DNA from: Hymenobacter crusticola
GTDB lineage: Bacteria; Bacteroidota; Bacteroidia; Cytophagales; Hymenobacteraceae
Direction: 5' to 3'
Length of the DNA: 64,000 nt
Assembly (NCBI RefSeq): GCF_002154225.1
Contig: NZ_MTSE01000001.1
Coordinates: 62,001-126,000 of the forward strand
Position numbers and translations under genes: made by a program. The stretch's first letter is position 1. Each line of letters opens with the position of its first letter. Below, piece after piece: positions 51,662 through 60,307 of the stretch. Under the pieces are notes generated by a model, which saw only the letters and a list, made by a program, of their open reading frames with translations, ran no database searches and had not been told where the DNA came from.

Positions 51662-52735
51662 CTAGGTCCGCAGGGAGGAGGCCCGCACGCGTAGCTCCGG
51701 CTCCAACACCACATGTTGGGGTGGGGCATTGCCTCTTTCTTGGCGCAGCTGCAAAAACAAGCGCACAGCCGCTTCGCCCATCTGCTCGCACCGCTGATCC
51801 ACGGACGTGAGCCTAGGCTTGGTTAGGGAGGTGAACATTTCGTTGCTGAAGCCAGTCAAGGCCACGTCTTCCGGCACGCGTGAACCTTGTTCTTCCAACA
51901 CTTGCAGCGCCCCGGCCACGGCGGCATCGCTGGAGGAGAAAATGGCGTCGGGGCGCGCTGGTAGGAGTTGCTGCATGGCCTGCCGACCCGTTTCCACTGT
52001 CATGGTATCGCAGTACACAATCAACTCCTCCGCTACTGGCAAACCATGCTTTTGCAGCGCATCGAGGTAGCCCTGGCGGCGGTGCTTATAGATGCCTAGA
52101 TGCTGGGGTCCGGCGAAGTGCCCGATGCGTCGACAGCCTTGCTCAATGAGGTGCTCGGTGGAAAGAAAGCCGCCCGCATAGTCGTCGAGCAGCACCGCGT
52201 TGACCTCCGTACCCAGCAGAATCCGGTCGAAGAACACCAGCGGGACGCCACGCTGCTGCACCTTTTCGAAGTGCGCAAAATCGTGGGTAGTGCGCGACAA
52301 CGACACCAAAATGCCTTCTACCTGCGCGCTGAGCAGCGTTTCGATGTTCTGCCGCTCGTGCGCTACGTCCTCGTTTGATTGGCAGATAATAACGTTGAAG
52401 CCAGCCTGGCTAGCCGCCAACTCAATGCCCTTAATAACGACGGCGAAAAAGCGTCCATCGATGTAGGGTACGATCACGCCCAATAACTTGCTTTTGCCTT
52501 TGCGCAGCCCAGCCGCTAGGTGGTTGGGCTGGTAGTTCAGCTGCCGAGCTAGCGTTTGCACCCGTTGCTTGGTAGCCGCACTAATGCGCGGATCATTGTT
52601 CAGCGCCCGCGAAACGCCAGATACCGATAACCCTAGTTGCTTTGCTAAATCTGTTATCGAAGTTGGCTTCGACTCTTTCTCTTTGCCCAAGATAAAACCT
52701 ATTGTATTGTTCAGCAGGAGAAAGCATAGTAACAT
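51662..52735 (-). CDS. LacI family transcriptional regulator
   Basis: 357 residues from ATG at 52735. The first ~22 residues are an uncommon hydrophobic extension, so a later start (for example TTG near 52690) is possible. The helix-turn-helix (TSITDLAKQLGLSVSGVSRALN) with hinge PNHLAAGLRKGKSKLLG is followed by a periplasmic-binding-protein-like sensor (GVIVPYIDGRFFAVVIKGIE; SSSDAAVAGALQVLEE). It diverges from the second GH127 gene. The spacer has three operator-like sites with core AATCGTTT, and a fourth, fully symmetric site precedes susC. It is probably the regulator of this sugar locus; the effector may be an arabinose-containing sugar (inference). Confidence 0.9.
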   Translation of the reverse strand: MLLCFLLLNNTIGFILGKEKESKPTSITDLAKQLGLSVSGVSRALNNDPRISAATKQRVQTLARQLNYQPNHLAAGLRKGKSKLLGVIVPYIDGRFFAVVIKGIELAASQAGFNVIICQSNEDVAHERQNIETLLSAQVEGILVSLSRTTHDFAHFEKVQQRGVPLVFFDRILLGTEVNAVLLDDYAGGFLSTEHLIEQGCRRIGHFAGPQHLGIYKHRRQGYLDALQKHGLPVAEELIVYCDTMTVETGRQAMQQLLPARPDAIFSSSDAAVAGALQVLEEQGSRVPEDVALTGFSNEMFTSLTKPRLTSVDQRCEQMGEAAVRLFLQLRQERGNAPPQHVVLEPELRVRASSLRT

Positions 52736-52848
52736 CTCCCTAAGTAAACCTAAGTAATATTTAGCTAGGCTGGTATTAGCTAGGCAGGCATGATCAAATA
52801 CTAATAGCGTCCTATTAGATGGCCAAACTTCTCTGTTGAGCTTGAATT

Positions 52849-52929
52849 ACTCAATCGTTTGTTAAGCTAAATACTCGGTTAGCGCCCTACCACAATCGTT
52901 TCCTAAATTTTTTGCTCAATCGTTTGCGC
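52849..52929. promoter_or_regulatory. Cluster of three LacI-type operator-like sites
   Basis: Sites with core AATCGTTT at 52849-52864 (ACTCAATCGTTTGTTA), 52891-52904 (CACAATCGTTTCCT) and 52914-52929 (GCTCAATCGTTTGCGC). The central CG steps are 41 and 24 nt apart. They match the A-A-n-C-G-n-T-T half-symmetry of LacI operators and lie between the divergent LacI and GH127 genes. Confidence 0.6.
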
Positions 52930-52954
52930 AATGTATTATTAACTGATATGTTTG
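52923..52954 (+). promoter_or_regulatory. Promoter of the second GH127 gene
   Basis: TTTG at 52923-52926 (-33) and TATGTTTG at 52947-52954 (TAnnTTTG, -7) with 20 nt between them form a good Bacteroidota promoter. The -33 element lies inside the third operator-like site, so a bound LacI protein would block it. Confidence 0.65.
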
Positions 52955-53083
52955 TACAAGACCCTGCCAAAGAATAGCCGTGCTTCTACTAGAACGGCTT
53001 CAGCTCCGGCCCTACTTGCCTACTGCCCCTTTGCCGCTTGTAGCTGGCCCCTACATCATTTCTCATTTTTCGCTTTTGCACGC

Positions 53084-55123
53084 ATGAGTAAGCTCGTTCT
53101 TACAACCCTAGCGTTGGGTTTGACGACTGCCGCCTTGGCTCAGCACACCGACTACCCCATTCAGGCGGTATCGTTCACGAAAGTCAAGTTGACGGATAAC
53201 TTCTGGCTGCCGCGCCTCAAAACGAACACCGATGTGACCATTCCGGCGTCATTTCAGCGTTGTGAGGCCACTAATCGGGTGAAAAACTTCGAAATGGCCG
53301 CCGCGAAGCAAGGCAAGTTCGCCACCACCTTCCCCTTCGACGACACCGACATCTACAAGACCATCGAGGGTGCGTCGTACTCCATGAGCTTGTACCCGGA
53401 CGAGAAGCTAGGTGCTTACGTGGATGCCCTAATTGCGAAAGTAGCCGCCGCGCAAGAGCCTGACGGCTACCTCTATACGGCCCGCACTATCGATCCGGCA
53501 CACCCACACGCGTGGGCCGGCAAAGAGCGTTGGGAGAGAGAGCGTGAGCTAAGCCATGAGCTTTACAATTCGGGCCACCTCTACGAAGCGGCCGTGGCTC
53601 ATTATCAGGCTACTGGCAAGAAAAACCTGCTCAACATCGCCCTCAAGAACGCTGACTTGGTGTGCTCCGTGTTCGGCCCTGGCAAGCGCAGCGTGGCGCC
53701 TGGCCACGAAATTGTGGAAATGGGCCTCGTGAAGCTCTACCGCGTGACGGGCAAGCCCGAGTATCTGAACACCGCCAAGTTTTTCCTGGAAGCACGCGGC
53801 CAATACAAAGGCTACGACCCCAAGAGCAAGGACGTGTGGAAGAACGGTTCCTACTGGCAGGACCACGAGTCGGTGTACGACCAGCGCGAAGCCATCGGCC
53901 ACGCCGTGCGCGCCGAATACCTCTACTCGGCCATGGCCGACGTCGCCGCCCTCACCGGCGATAAGCGGATGCTAGCTTCTGTAGACAGCATCTGGAACAA
54001 CATGGTAACCAAGAAGTTCTACGTAACGGGTGGCACGGGTGCCGTGCCCGGCGGCGAACGATTTGGGGGCAACTACGAGCTACCCAACACGACTGCCTAC
54101 AACGAAACGTGCGCCTCGGTAGCCGATATCTACTGGAACCAGCGCATGTTCCAGCTGCACGGCGACGCCAAGTACGCCGACATCATGGAGAAGGTGCTCT
54201 ACAACGGGCTTCTGTCGGGGGTAGGTTTGGATGGCAAGTCCTTCTTCTACTCCAACGCCATGCAGATCAAGAACAGCTTCAGCTTCGCCCAGACCGAACC
54301 GGCGCGTGCGGGTTGGTTTGAATGCTCGTGCTGCCCCACCAACCTAGCCCGCTTGTTCCCTTCGTTGCCCGGCTACGTGTATGCCCAAAAAGGTAATGAC
54401 GTGTACGTCAACCTGTTTGTGAGCGGCAGCACCGATTTGCTTGTCAACAAGAAGAAGGTGCAGCTCACCCAGCAGAATAACTACCCCTGGGACGGCGGTT
54501 TGAAATTCACGGTAAACCCAGCCGCTACTTCCGACTTCAATCTGCTGGTGCGCATCCCCGGCTGGGCCCGCAACGAGGCCATGCCGTCGGATTTGTACAC
54601 CTTCGCGGCGCCTTCGCAGGAGAAAGTAGCCATCAAGATCAACGGCAAGCCCGTGACCTACACCGTGCAGAAGGGCTACGCGGTGCTTGCCAAAAAGTGG
54701 CGCAAAAACGACGTGGTAGAAGTAACGCTCCCCATGGAAGTGCGCCAAGTGGTAGCTAACTCAAAGGTAAAAGATGACCTAGACAAAGTAGCCTTGCAGC
54801 GCGGCCCGGTTATCTACTGCGCTGAGTGGAAAGATAATAGTGGCAAGACCAGCAACCTCATTGTGCCCGCCACCACTGCCTTTGCCACTACCTACAAGCC
54901 CGATGTGCTCAACGGCGTGATGGAGCTAACCGCCACCGTGCCCACCGTGAAGGTGGATGCCGCCAACAACTCCATCAGCACCGTGCAGCAAACCATGACG
55001 GCTATTCCCTATTATGCCTGGGCTAACCGCGGCAAAGGCGAAATGACCGTGTGGTTTCCCCAGCGCGTGACCGACGTTGATATCATCAGTCAGCCTATCA
55101 CCGAAGCGGTAGTCAACAAATAA
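53084..55123 (+). CDS. Secreted GH127 beta-L-arabinofuranosidase (second copy)
   Basis: 679 residues from ATG at 53084 (signal peptide MSKLVLTTLALGLTTAALAQ); the frame is open from 52952, but that part is the transcript leader. The GH127 fold keeps the acid/base Glu in GGERFGG (~324), E-x-C in NETCASVADIYW (~340-342) and the Cys pair in CSCCPTNLARLFPS (~413). These are very close in position to the residues E322, E338, C340, C417 and C418 described for Bifidobacterium HypBA1. Unlike the first copy it ends without the discoidin-like module. It is under a LacI-overlapped promoter and lies just upstream of susCD. Confidence 0.92.
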   Translation: MSKLVLTTLALGLTTAALAQHTDYPIQAVSFTKVKLTDNFWLPRLKTNTDVTIPASFQRCEATNRVKNFEMAAAKQGKFATTFPFDDTDIYKTIEGASYSMSLYPDEKLGAYVDALIAKVAAAQEPDGYLYTARTIDPAHPHAWAGKERWERERELSHELYNSGHLYEAAVAHYQATGKKNLLNIALKNADLVCSVFGPGKRSVAPGHEIVEMGLVKLYRVTGKPEYLNTAKFFLEARGQYKGYDPKSKDVWKNGSYWQDHESVYDQREAIGHAVRAEYLYSAMADVAALTGDKRMLASVDSIWNNMVTKKFYVTGGTGAVPGGERFGGNYELPNTTAYNETCASVADIYWNQRMFQLHGDAKYADIMEKVLYNGLLSGVGLDGKSFFYSNAMQIKNSFSFAQTEPARAGWFECSCCPTNLARLFPSLPGYVYAQKGNDVYVNLFVSGSTDLLVNKKKVQLTQQNNYPWDGGLKFTVNPAATSDFNLLVRIPGWARNEAMPSDLYTFAAPSQEKVAIKINGKPVTYTVQKGYAVLAKKWRKNDVVEVTLPMEVRQVVANSKVKDDLDKVALQRGPVIYCAEWKDNSGKTSNLIVPATTAFATTYKPDVLNGVMELTATVPTVKVDAANNSISTVQQTMTAIPYYAWANRGKGEMTVWFPQRVTDVDIISQPITEAVVNK

Positions 55124-55219
55124 AAATAGCCCTTGGGAGCTAGGTACTGTGCTGTTACAGACCAGCACCTAGCTTCTCCCTCTTGCTTGGTTGTGCTTGC
55201 TCCTTACGCTTCTCGACTG

Positions 55220-55233
55220 CACAATCGATTGTG
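55220..55233. promoter_or_regulatory. Perfect palindromic LacI-type operator before susC
   Basis: CACAATCGATTGTG is a perfect 14-bp palindrome, 58 nt before the susC start. It shares the AATCG core with the three sites upstream of the second GH127 gene, so one LacI regulator could control both. Confidence 0.6.
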
Positions 55234-55291
55234 TATTCAACAGGCAAACTATCGCCTTGTCTTTCATCCTTTTCCCCTTAATGCTTTGCGT

Positions 55292-58200
55292 ATGAAAATT
55301 CCCTTACCTCATGCTAATAGCTTAGTGCTGGCGGCTTCTCTCTGCGGAATGTCGGTGGCAATGCCCAGTGGAAGCTTGGCGGCTACCCGGCTGATCAGGC
55401 CCATGTTCCAGGCGGACGGCCCCATCAAAGGCCGGGTGATTGACAACAAAGGCTCAGCCCTACCTGGTGTGAACGTAGTGGTGAAGGGTACAACCAATGG
55501 CGCCCAAACCGACGCCGACGGCAACTACTCACTTACCGCCCCCGACAACGCGGTGTTGGTGTTCAGCTTTGTGGGCTCTACCGCGCAAGAAGTGGCCATT
55601 GGTGGCCGGTCCGTCATCAACGTGACACTGCAACCCGACACCAAAGCCCTCGGCGACGTGGTGGTAGTGGGTTACGGCACCCAGCGCCGCGCCGACCTGA
55701 CTAGTTCCGTAGCGAGCGTAAAGGAAGAAAACTTTATTAAAGGTGCCACCAAAGACGCAGGCCAACTGCTGCAAGGCAAAGTGGCGGGCCTCACGGTGAG
55801 CACGCCCAGCGGCGACCCCACTGCCAACAGCCAGATCTTGTTGCGCGGTACGGCTACCCTAAACTCCAGCACCCAGCCGCTCGTGCTAATCGACGGTATT
55901 CCGGGCACGCTGAACACGGTAGCCCCGGAAGATATTGAGTCGATTGATGTGCTGAAGGACGGCTCAGCCGCGGCTATTTACGGCACGCGGGGCACCAACG
56001 GGGTTATCCTCATCACCACCCGCCGCCCGAAAGGCAATATCGAGCCCACCATTGAATACAGCGGCTACGTGAGCACCCAGCGCATTGCGCGCCGCCCCGA
56101 GATGCTGACCGCCAGCCAGTACCGGGAGAAGCTAGCCAGTGGCGTGGCCTTCACCGACCAAGGAGCCAGCACCGACTGGATCAAGGAAATCAGCCAGAAA
56201 CCGCTGATTCACGTGCACAACCTAACCTTCAAGGGTGGCAACGCGCAAACCAACTACCTCATCAACGGTAACTTCCGCGGTTTCGAGGGCATCTTCCAGA
56301 AGTCAGACAACCGCACGTTTACAGGCCGCGCTGACGTCAACCACTCCATGTTTAATGGGCGGGTGAAGATCAACCTAGGTATCCTGAATAGCAACAACCG
56401 CTACACGGCTACTGTAGATGGTGGTAATTTTGGCATTCCTGACGGTGGTAATTTTGGCGAGGGACGCGCCTTCAATGGCTATACTTACCGGCAAGCCGTT
56501 ATTCGGAATCCTACGGCACCCATTTACAATCCGGATGGAACCTATGCGCAACAGCTATCGCTGTTTAACTACGAAAACCCACTTTCGCGCTTATACGAGT
56601 CAGATGGTCTGAATACGTATCAGAACACACGCTTGAATGGAAGCGTTGTGTGGGAACCAGTTGACAACTTGCAGCTGAAAGCATTGGTTTCCAATACTCG
56701 CTACAACCAAGTACGGGGGTACTCTGAGACCAAGCAACACCCATCCACGCTACGCGATGGCCTGAATGGCTATGCTTCTCGCGGCACGACCCAGGTAGTG
56801 GAGAAATTGGCTGAGCTAACGGCTTCCTACAACCGCAGTTTCGGTGAACATCGTTTCTCAGTGCTAGGTGGCTATAGTTATCAGCAGAACACGTCAGAGA
56901 ACTATTACCAGTCAAACTGGGATTTCCCCACCGATCTGTTTACTTATAACAACATTGGCATTGGCAATGCCCTGCGCTTAGGCCGCGCGCCGATGTACAG
57001 CGATAAAAACCAATGGAACTTGGTAGGCTTTTTCGGCCGTGTAACCTACAACTACAAGGAGAAGTACTTATTACTAGCTAGTGTGCGCCGCGAGGCTTCA
57101 TCACGTTTTCTAGGTGCCGAGCAGCCCTGGGGCACTTTCCCAGCCGTGTCGGCGGGCTGGCGTATCAACCAAGAGAACTTCCTACAAGGCGTAGACTTCC
57201 TTGATGATTTAAAGCTCCGAGCTGGATACGGCGTGACAGGTACGGCGCCCAATGCATCCTTCTTGGGCGTCGCCCGCCTCGGCTACACGGGCTATTTCCT
57301 CTCGAACGGCACCTGGGTGCAGACCTTGAGTCCTGTGAGCAACCCCAACCCTTCGCTGCGCTGGGAGGAGAAGCACGAAACCAACGTAGGCCTTGACTAC
57401 TCCTTCTTTAAAGGCCGCATCGGAGGCACCGTGGATTACTATATCCGGCGCACCAACGGCCTGCTCTATGACTACCAAGTACCTTCCCCACCCAACTTGT
57501 TCACCACCACTACGGCTAACGTAGGGTCCATGGAAAACAAAGGCATTGAGGTGTTGCTCAACTTGATACCGGTACAAACCAAAAGCTTTGTCTGGAACTC
57601 GAGCTTTAACTTTTCCAACAACAAGAACAAGCTCGTTTCGCTCACTAACGACCTCTATACCCTCACCAACAACTTCTTCAATACGGGGTACACGGGCGAG
57701 CCAATTCAGACTTACACCCACCGAGTGGAAGTCGGCAAAAAGCTAGGTAACTTCTACGGCTACAAGGTGGTCGATGTGACGGATGATGGGCAGTGGATCT
57801 ACGAAACCAAAACGGGCGAGCGGCTCCCCTACAACCAGTTCACGCACAGCGAAGACGATAAGCAAGTGCTAGGCAATGGCCTGCCGAAGTACTACGCCGG
57901 CTGGAACAATAACTTTCAGTACAAGCGCCTCGACCTAGGTATCACGATGCGCGGGGCCTTTGGCTACCAGATTCTGAACTTCCAGCGCATGTACTACGAG
58001 AACACCGGTGTGACGCAGTATAACCAGCTCCGCACCGCCTATGATAAAGTGTTCGATAAAGCCGTGCTGAGCACCAGCATGCCGCTGGAATACAACAGCT
58101 ACTACATCGAAGACGGCGACTTCTGGAAGGTGGATAACATCACCTTGGGCTACAACTTTAAGCCGAATTTGGTGAAGTACATCAAGAACATGCGCGTGTA

Positions 58201-58348
58201 CGTGTCCACGCTTAACACCTTTACCATCACCGGCTACTCGGGCATCGACCCTGAGGTGAATCGCGTCGGCCTAGCTCCCGGCAATGATGAGCGCGACAGA
58301 TACCCGACAGTGCGCACTTTCACCCTTGGTGCTAACCTAACCTTCTAA
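55292..58348 (+). CDS. SusC-like TonB-dependent outer-membrane transporter
   Basis: 1018 residues from ATG at 55292 (MKIPLPHANSLVLAASLCG). After the signal comes a carboxypeptidase-D-like regulatory domain (IKGRVIDNKGSALPGVNVVV), then the SusC signature and plug (GDVVVVGYGTQRRADLTSSV; PLVLIDGIPGTLNTVAPEDI), and a C-terminal TonB-dependent barrel ending GANLTF. With its SusD partner it imports oligosaccharides or glycopeptides across the outer membrane. It lies 168 nt after GH127 with an operator-like palindrome in between, and 16 nt before susD. The substrate is inferred from neighbours only. Confidence 0.93.
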   Translation: MKIPLPHANSLVLAASLCGMSVAMPSGSLAATRLIRPMFQADGPIKGRVIDNKGSALPGVNVVVKGTTNGAQTDADGNYSLTAPDNAVLVFSFVGSTAQEVAIGGRSVINVTLQPDTKALGDVVVVGYGTQRRADLTSSVASVKEENFIKGATKDAGQLLQGKVAGLTVSTPSGDPTANSQILLRGTATLNSSTQPLVLIDGIPGTLNTVAPEDIESIDVLKDGSAAAIYGTRGTNGVILITTRRPKGNIEPTIEYSGYVSTQRIARRPEMLTASQYREKLASGVAFTDQGASTDWIKEISQKPLIHVHNLTFKGGNAQTNYLINGNFRGFEGIFQKSDNRTFTGRADVNHSMFNGRVKINLGILNSNNRYTATVDGGNFGIPDGGNFGEGRAFNGYTYRQAVIRNPTAPIYNPDGTYAQQLSLFNYENPLSRLYESDGLNTYQNTRLNGSVVWEPVDNLQLKALVSNTRYNQVRGYSETKQHPSTLRDGLNGYASRGTTQVVEKLAELTASYNRSFGEHRFSVLGGYSYQQNTSENYYQSNWDFPTDLFTYNNIGIGNALRLGRAPMYSDKNQWNLVGFFGRVTYNYKEKYLLLASVRREASSRFLGAEQPWGTFPAVSAGWRINQENFLQGVDFLDDLKLRAGYGVTGTAPNASFLGVARLGYTGYFLSNGTWVQTLSPVSNPNPSLRWEEKHETNVGLDYSFFKGRIGGTVDYYIRRTNGLLYDYQVPSPPNLFTTTTANVGSMENKGIEVLLNLIPVQTKSFVWNSSFNFSNNKNKLVSLTNDLYTLTNNFFNTGYTGEPIQTYTHRVEVGKKLGNFYGYKVVDVTDDGQWIYETKTGERLPYNQFTHSEDDKQVLGNGLPKYYAGWNNNFQYKRLDLGITMRGAFGYQILNFQRMYYENTGVTQYNQLRTAYDKVFDKAVLSTSMPLEYNSYYIEDGDFWKVDNITLGYNFKPNLVKYIKNMRVYVSTLNTFTITGYSGIDPEVNRVGLAPGNDERDRYPTVRTFTLGANLTF

Positions 58349-58364
58349 CTCGCCCTTTCTTATC

Positions 58365-59993
58365 ATGAAAATCACTGCTAAGTCATTGCGTGTTAGCTTA
58401 CTGGCGGCTACTACGCTAGGTCTATTCAATGCCTGCACCAAGCTCGACGACGAGAGCTACAACCAGATTGTCACAAGTCAGTTTACGCCCACGTCCCAAG
58501 ATTTGCAGGCGCTCATTGGTCCTGCTTACAGCACGTGGCGCCCACTGTTCCTGGAATTCAATGGGGTTTACCGCATCAACGAAACCTCGACGGATGAAAC
58601 CGTAACGCCGGGCCGGCCCAACGGCTGGGTAGACGATGGCTCGTACCGACGCCTGCACGAGCACAAGTGGACGGCCCTCGACGCCACCCCACGCGACGCC
58701 TGGACGCAGTCATTCGCCGGCATTACCAACTGCAACCGCGTGCTCTACCAGATCGAATCGGGCCAAGTGCCCGTACCGACCGGCAAAGAGCAGCTTGTGG
58801 CCGAGCTGCGCGTGCTACGGGCCTCGTACTACTACATGTTGTGCGATCTGTTCGGCAACGTGCCGATTGTAGACCGCTTCGATGTGCCAGCGGGCTTCTT
58901 GCCCGAGCAGAACACCCGCAAACAGGTATATGACTTCGTTGTCAAGGAAGTAACGGAGTCCTTACCCCTGCTCGGCGACGTAGCCGACGCGACTACCTAC
59001 GGGCGCTTTAGCAATAAGTGGGCGGCTCAAGCCTTACTAGCCAAAGTATACCTCAATGCGCAGGTATACACTGGACAAGCCGAGTGGGTGAAGTGCATTG
59101 CTGCCTGCGACGCTGTCATCAACTCCGGCAAATACTCTCTGGAACCTATTCAGGCCAACGTATTCAAGACGCAAAATGAAGGCTCCAAGGAAATCATCTT
59201 TGCCATTCCGTTTGATGAGGTGTATGCCACTGGGTTCCGAATTCACATGCAAACCTTACAGCCGCAAAACCAGCAGACGTACAATGCGCAAGGCAGCATG
59301 TGGGGCGGAGGCATCTGTGCGATTCCTCAGTTTATCAGCACGTACGACCCAGATGATAACCGCTTGAAGCAGAACTGGATTCAGGGGCAGCAGTACTCTT
59401 CGTCGGGCACGCCGCTGGTGGGCGTGTTCGGCGTTACGACGGGAAAGCCCCTGGTATTCACTAACACGCTGCCCGGTATCGAGAGCTCCCTGGAGACAGA
59501 CGGATTGCGCGTGGGCAAGTTTGAATTCAAGCAAGGCGTGCGCATTGACCTCAGCAACGACTTCCCGCTGTTCCGCTACGCCGACATCCTGATGATGAAA
59601 GCCGAATCGCAGTTACGCCTAGGGCAATCGGGGCCAGCAGCTACGTTGGTAACGCAGGTTCGTCAGCGCAACTTCATCACCAACCCAGCGAAAGCCACCG
59701 TGACGGCCGCCGACCTCCTGAAAGGCAGCACCTACCAATACGGCCCCGCACGCAACAACGTGGTCAGCCCGGTAGAAGGCGGCGCCGATATTCAATACGG
59801 CCGATTCTTAGACGAGCTAGGGTGGGAGTTCACCGCCGAAGGGCACCGCCGCCAGGACATGATTCGCTTTGGGGTGTACACCAAAAAGTCATGGCTCTCG
59901 CACGTACCCAATGGCGACTACCGCACCCTGATGCCGATTCCGCAGAACGTACTTAATACCAATGCTAACTTGAAACAAAACCCTGGCTACTAA
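58365..59993 (+). CDS. SusD/RagB-like surface glycan-binding lipoprotein
   Basis: 542 residues. The lipoprotein signal MKITAKSLRVSLLAATTLG ends in LFNAC. TPR-like helices with RASYYYMLCDLFGNVPIVD and the typical SusD middle (FSNKWAAQALLAKVYLNAQVY) follow. The C-terminal domain includes FRYADILMMKAESQLRLGQ and GWEFTAEGHRRQDMIRFG. It caps the SusC transporter and binds substrate at the cell surface. The gene starts 16 nt after susC and is followed by a terminator, so susCD form a unit. Confidence 0.93.
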   Translation: MKITAKSLRVSLLAATTLGLFNACTKLDDESYNQIVTSQFTPTSQDLQALIGPAYSTWRPLFLEFNGVYRINETSTDETVTPGRPNGWVDDGSYRRLHEHKWTALDATPRDAWTQSFAGITNCNRVLYQIESGQVPVPTGKEQLVAELRVLRASYYYMLCDLFGNVPIVDRFDVPAGFLPEQNTRKQVYDFVVKEVTESLPLLGDVADATTYGRFSNKWAAQALLAKVYLNAQVYTGQAEWVKCIAACDAVINSGKYSLEPIQANVFKTQNEGSKEIIFAIPFDEVYATGFRIHMQTLQPQNQQTYNAQGSMWGGGICAIPQFISTYDPDDNRLKQNWIQGQQYSSSGTPLVGVFGVTTGKPLVFTNTLPGIESSLETDGLRVGKFEFKQGVRIDLSNDFPLFRYADILMMKAESQLRLGQSGPAATLVTQVRQRNFITNPAKATVTAADLLKGSTYQYGPARNNVVSPVEGGADIQYGRFLDELGWEFTAEGHRRQDMIRFGVYTKKSWLSHVPNGDYRTLMPIPQNVLNTNANLKQNPGY

Positions 59994-60008
59994 CCTAGCT
60001 GCTACTCG

Positions 60009-60049
60009 AAGCGCGGAGCAACTCATTCTTGGGCGAGCTCCGCGCTTTT
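60009..60049 (+). terminator. Intrinsic terminator after susD
   Basis: A perfect 11-bp stem (AAGCGCGGAGC at 60009-60019 / GCTCCGCGCTT at 60037-60047) with a 17-nt loop is followed by Ts. It lies 16 nt after the susD stop. Confidence 0.75.
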
Positions 60050-60119
60050 GAGGTTTCGGGTAAGCTGCTTTGGCCGCGCCTATGCTGGCGGCTATTGTTT
60101 TTAATTTCTTCCGCTCTTT

Positions 60120-60269
60120 GTGCTTTTCAGGCGTCCGTTTCCTATTGCCGCTAGCCTGTTGCTCATGCTGTTGCCCCTAGGTTACGGTGCAGGAGCAAGC
60201 CAGTTTGCACAGGCAGTATGCCCGCAGTCTTACTCAGGTAGTCTGGGTGTTGGTAGTGAGGCACACTAG
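60120..60269 (+). other. Short frame coding a signal-peptide-like sequence (possible small protein or gene remnant)
   Basis: From GTG at 60120 the frame reads MLFRRPFPIAASLLLMLLPL, then GYGAGASQFAQAVCPQS, with a stop at 60267. The first 25 residues look exactly like a signal peptide, but the rest is too short for a domain. It may be a small exported protein or the 5' stub of a lost gene in the 314-nt gap between susD and GH31. Confidence 0.3.
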
Positions 60270-60307
60270 CCAGGCGTTGCCAGCGTACGCCCTTCAAAAC
60301 AAGCAAG

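Noticed and set aside
52952..53083. N-terminal extension of the second GH127
   Set aside because: It starts within the -7 promoter element and would bury the signal peptide; ATG at 53084 gives a normal signal sequence.
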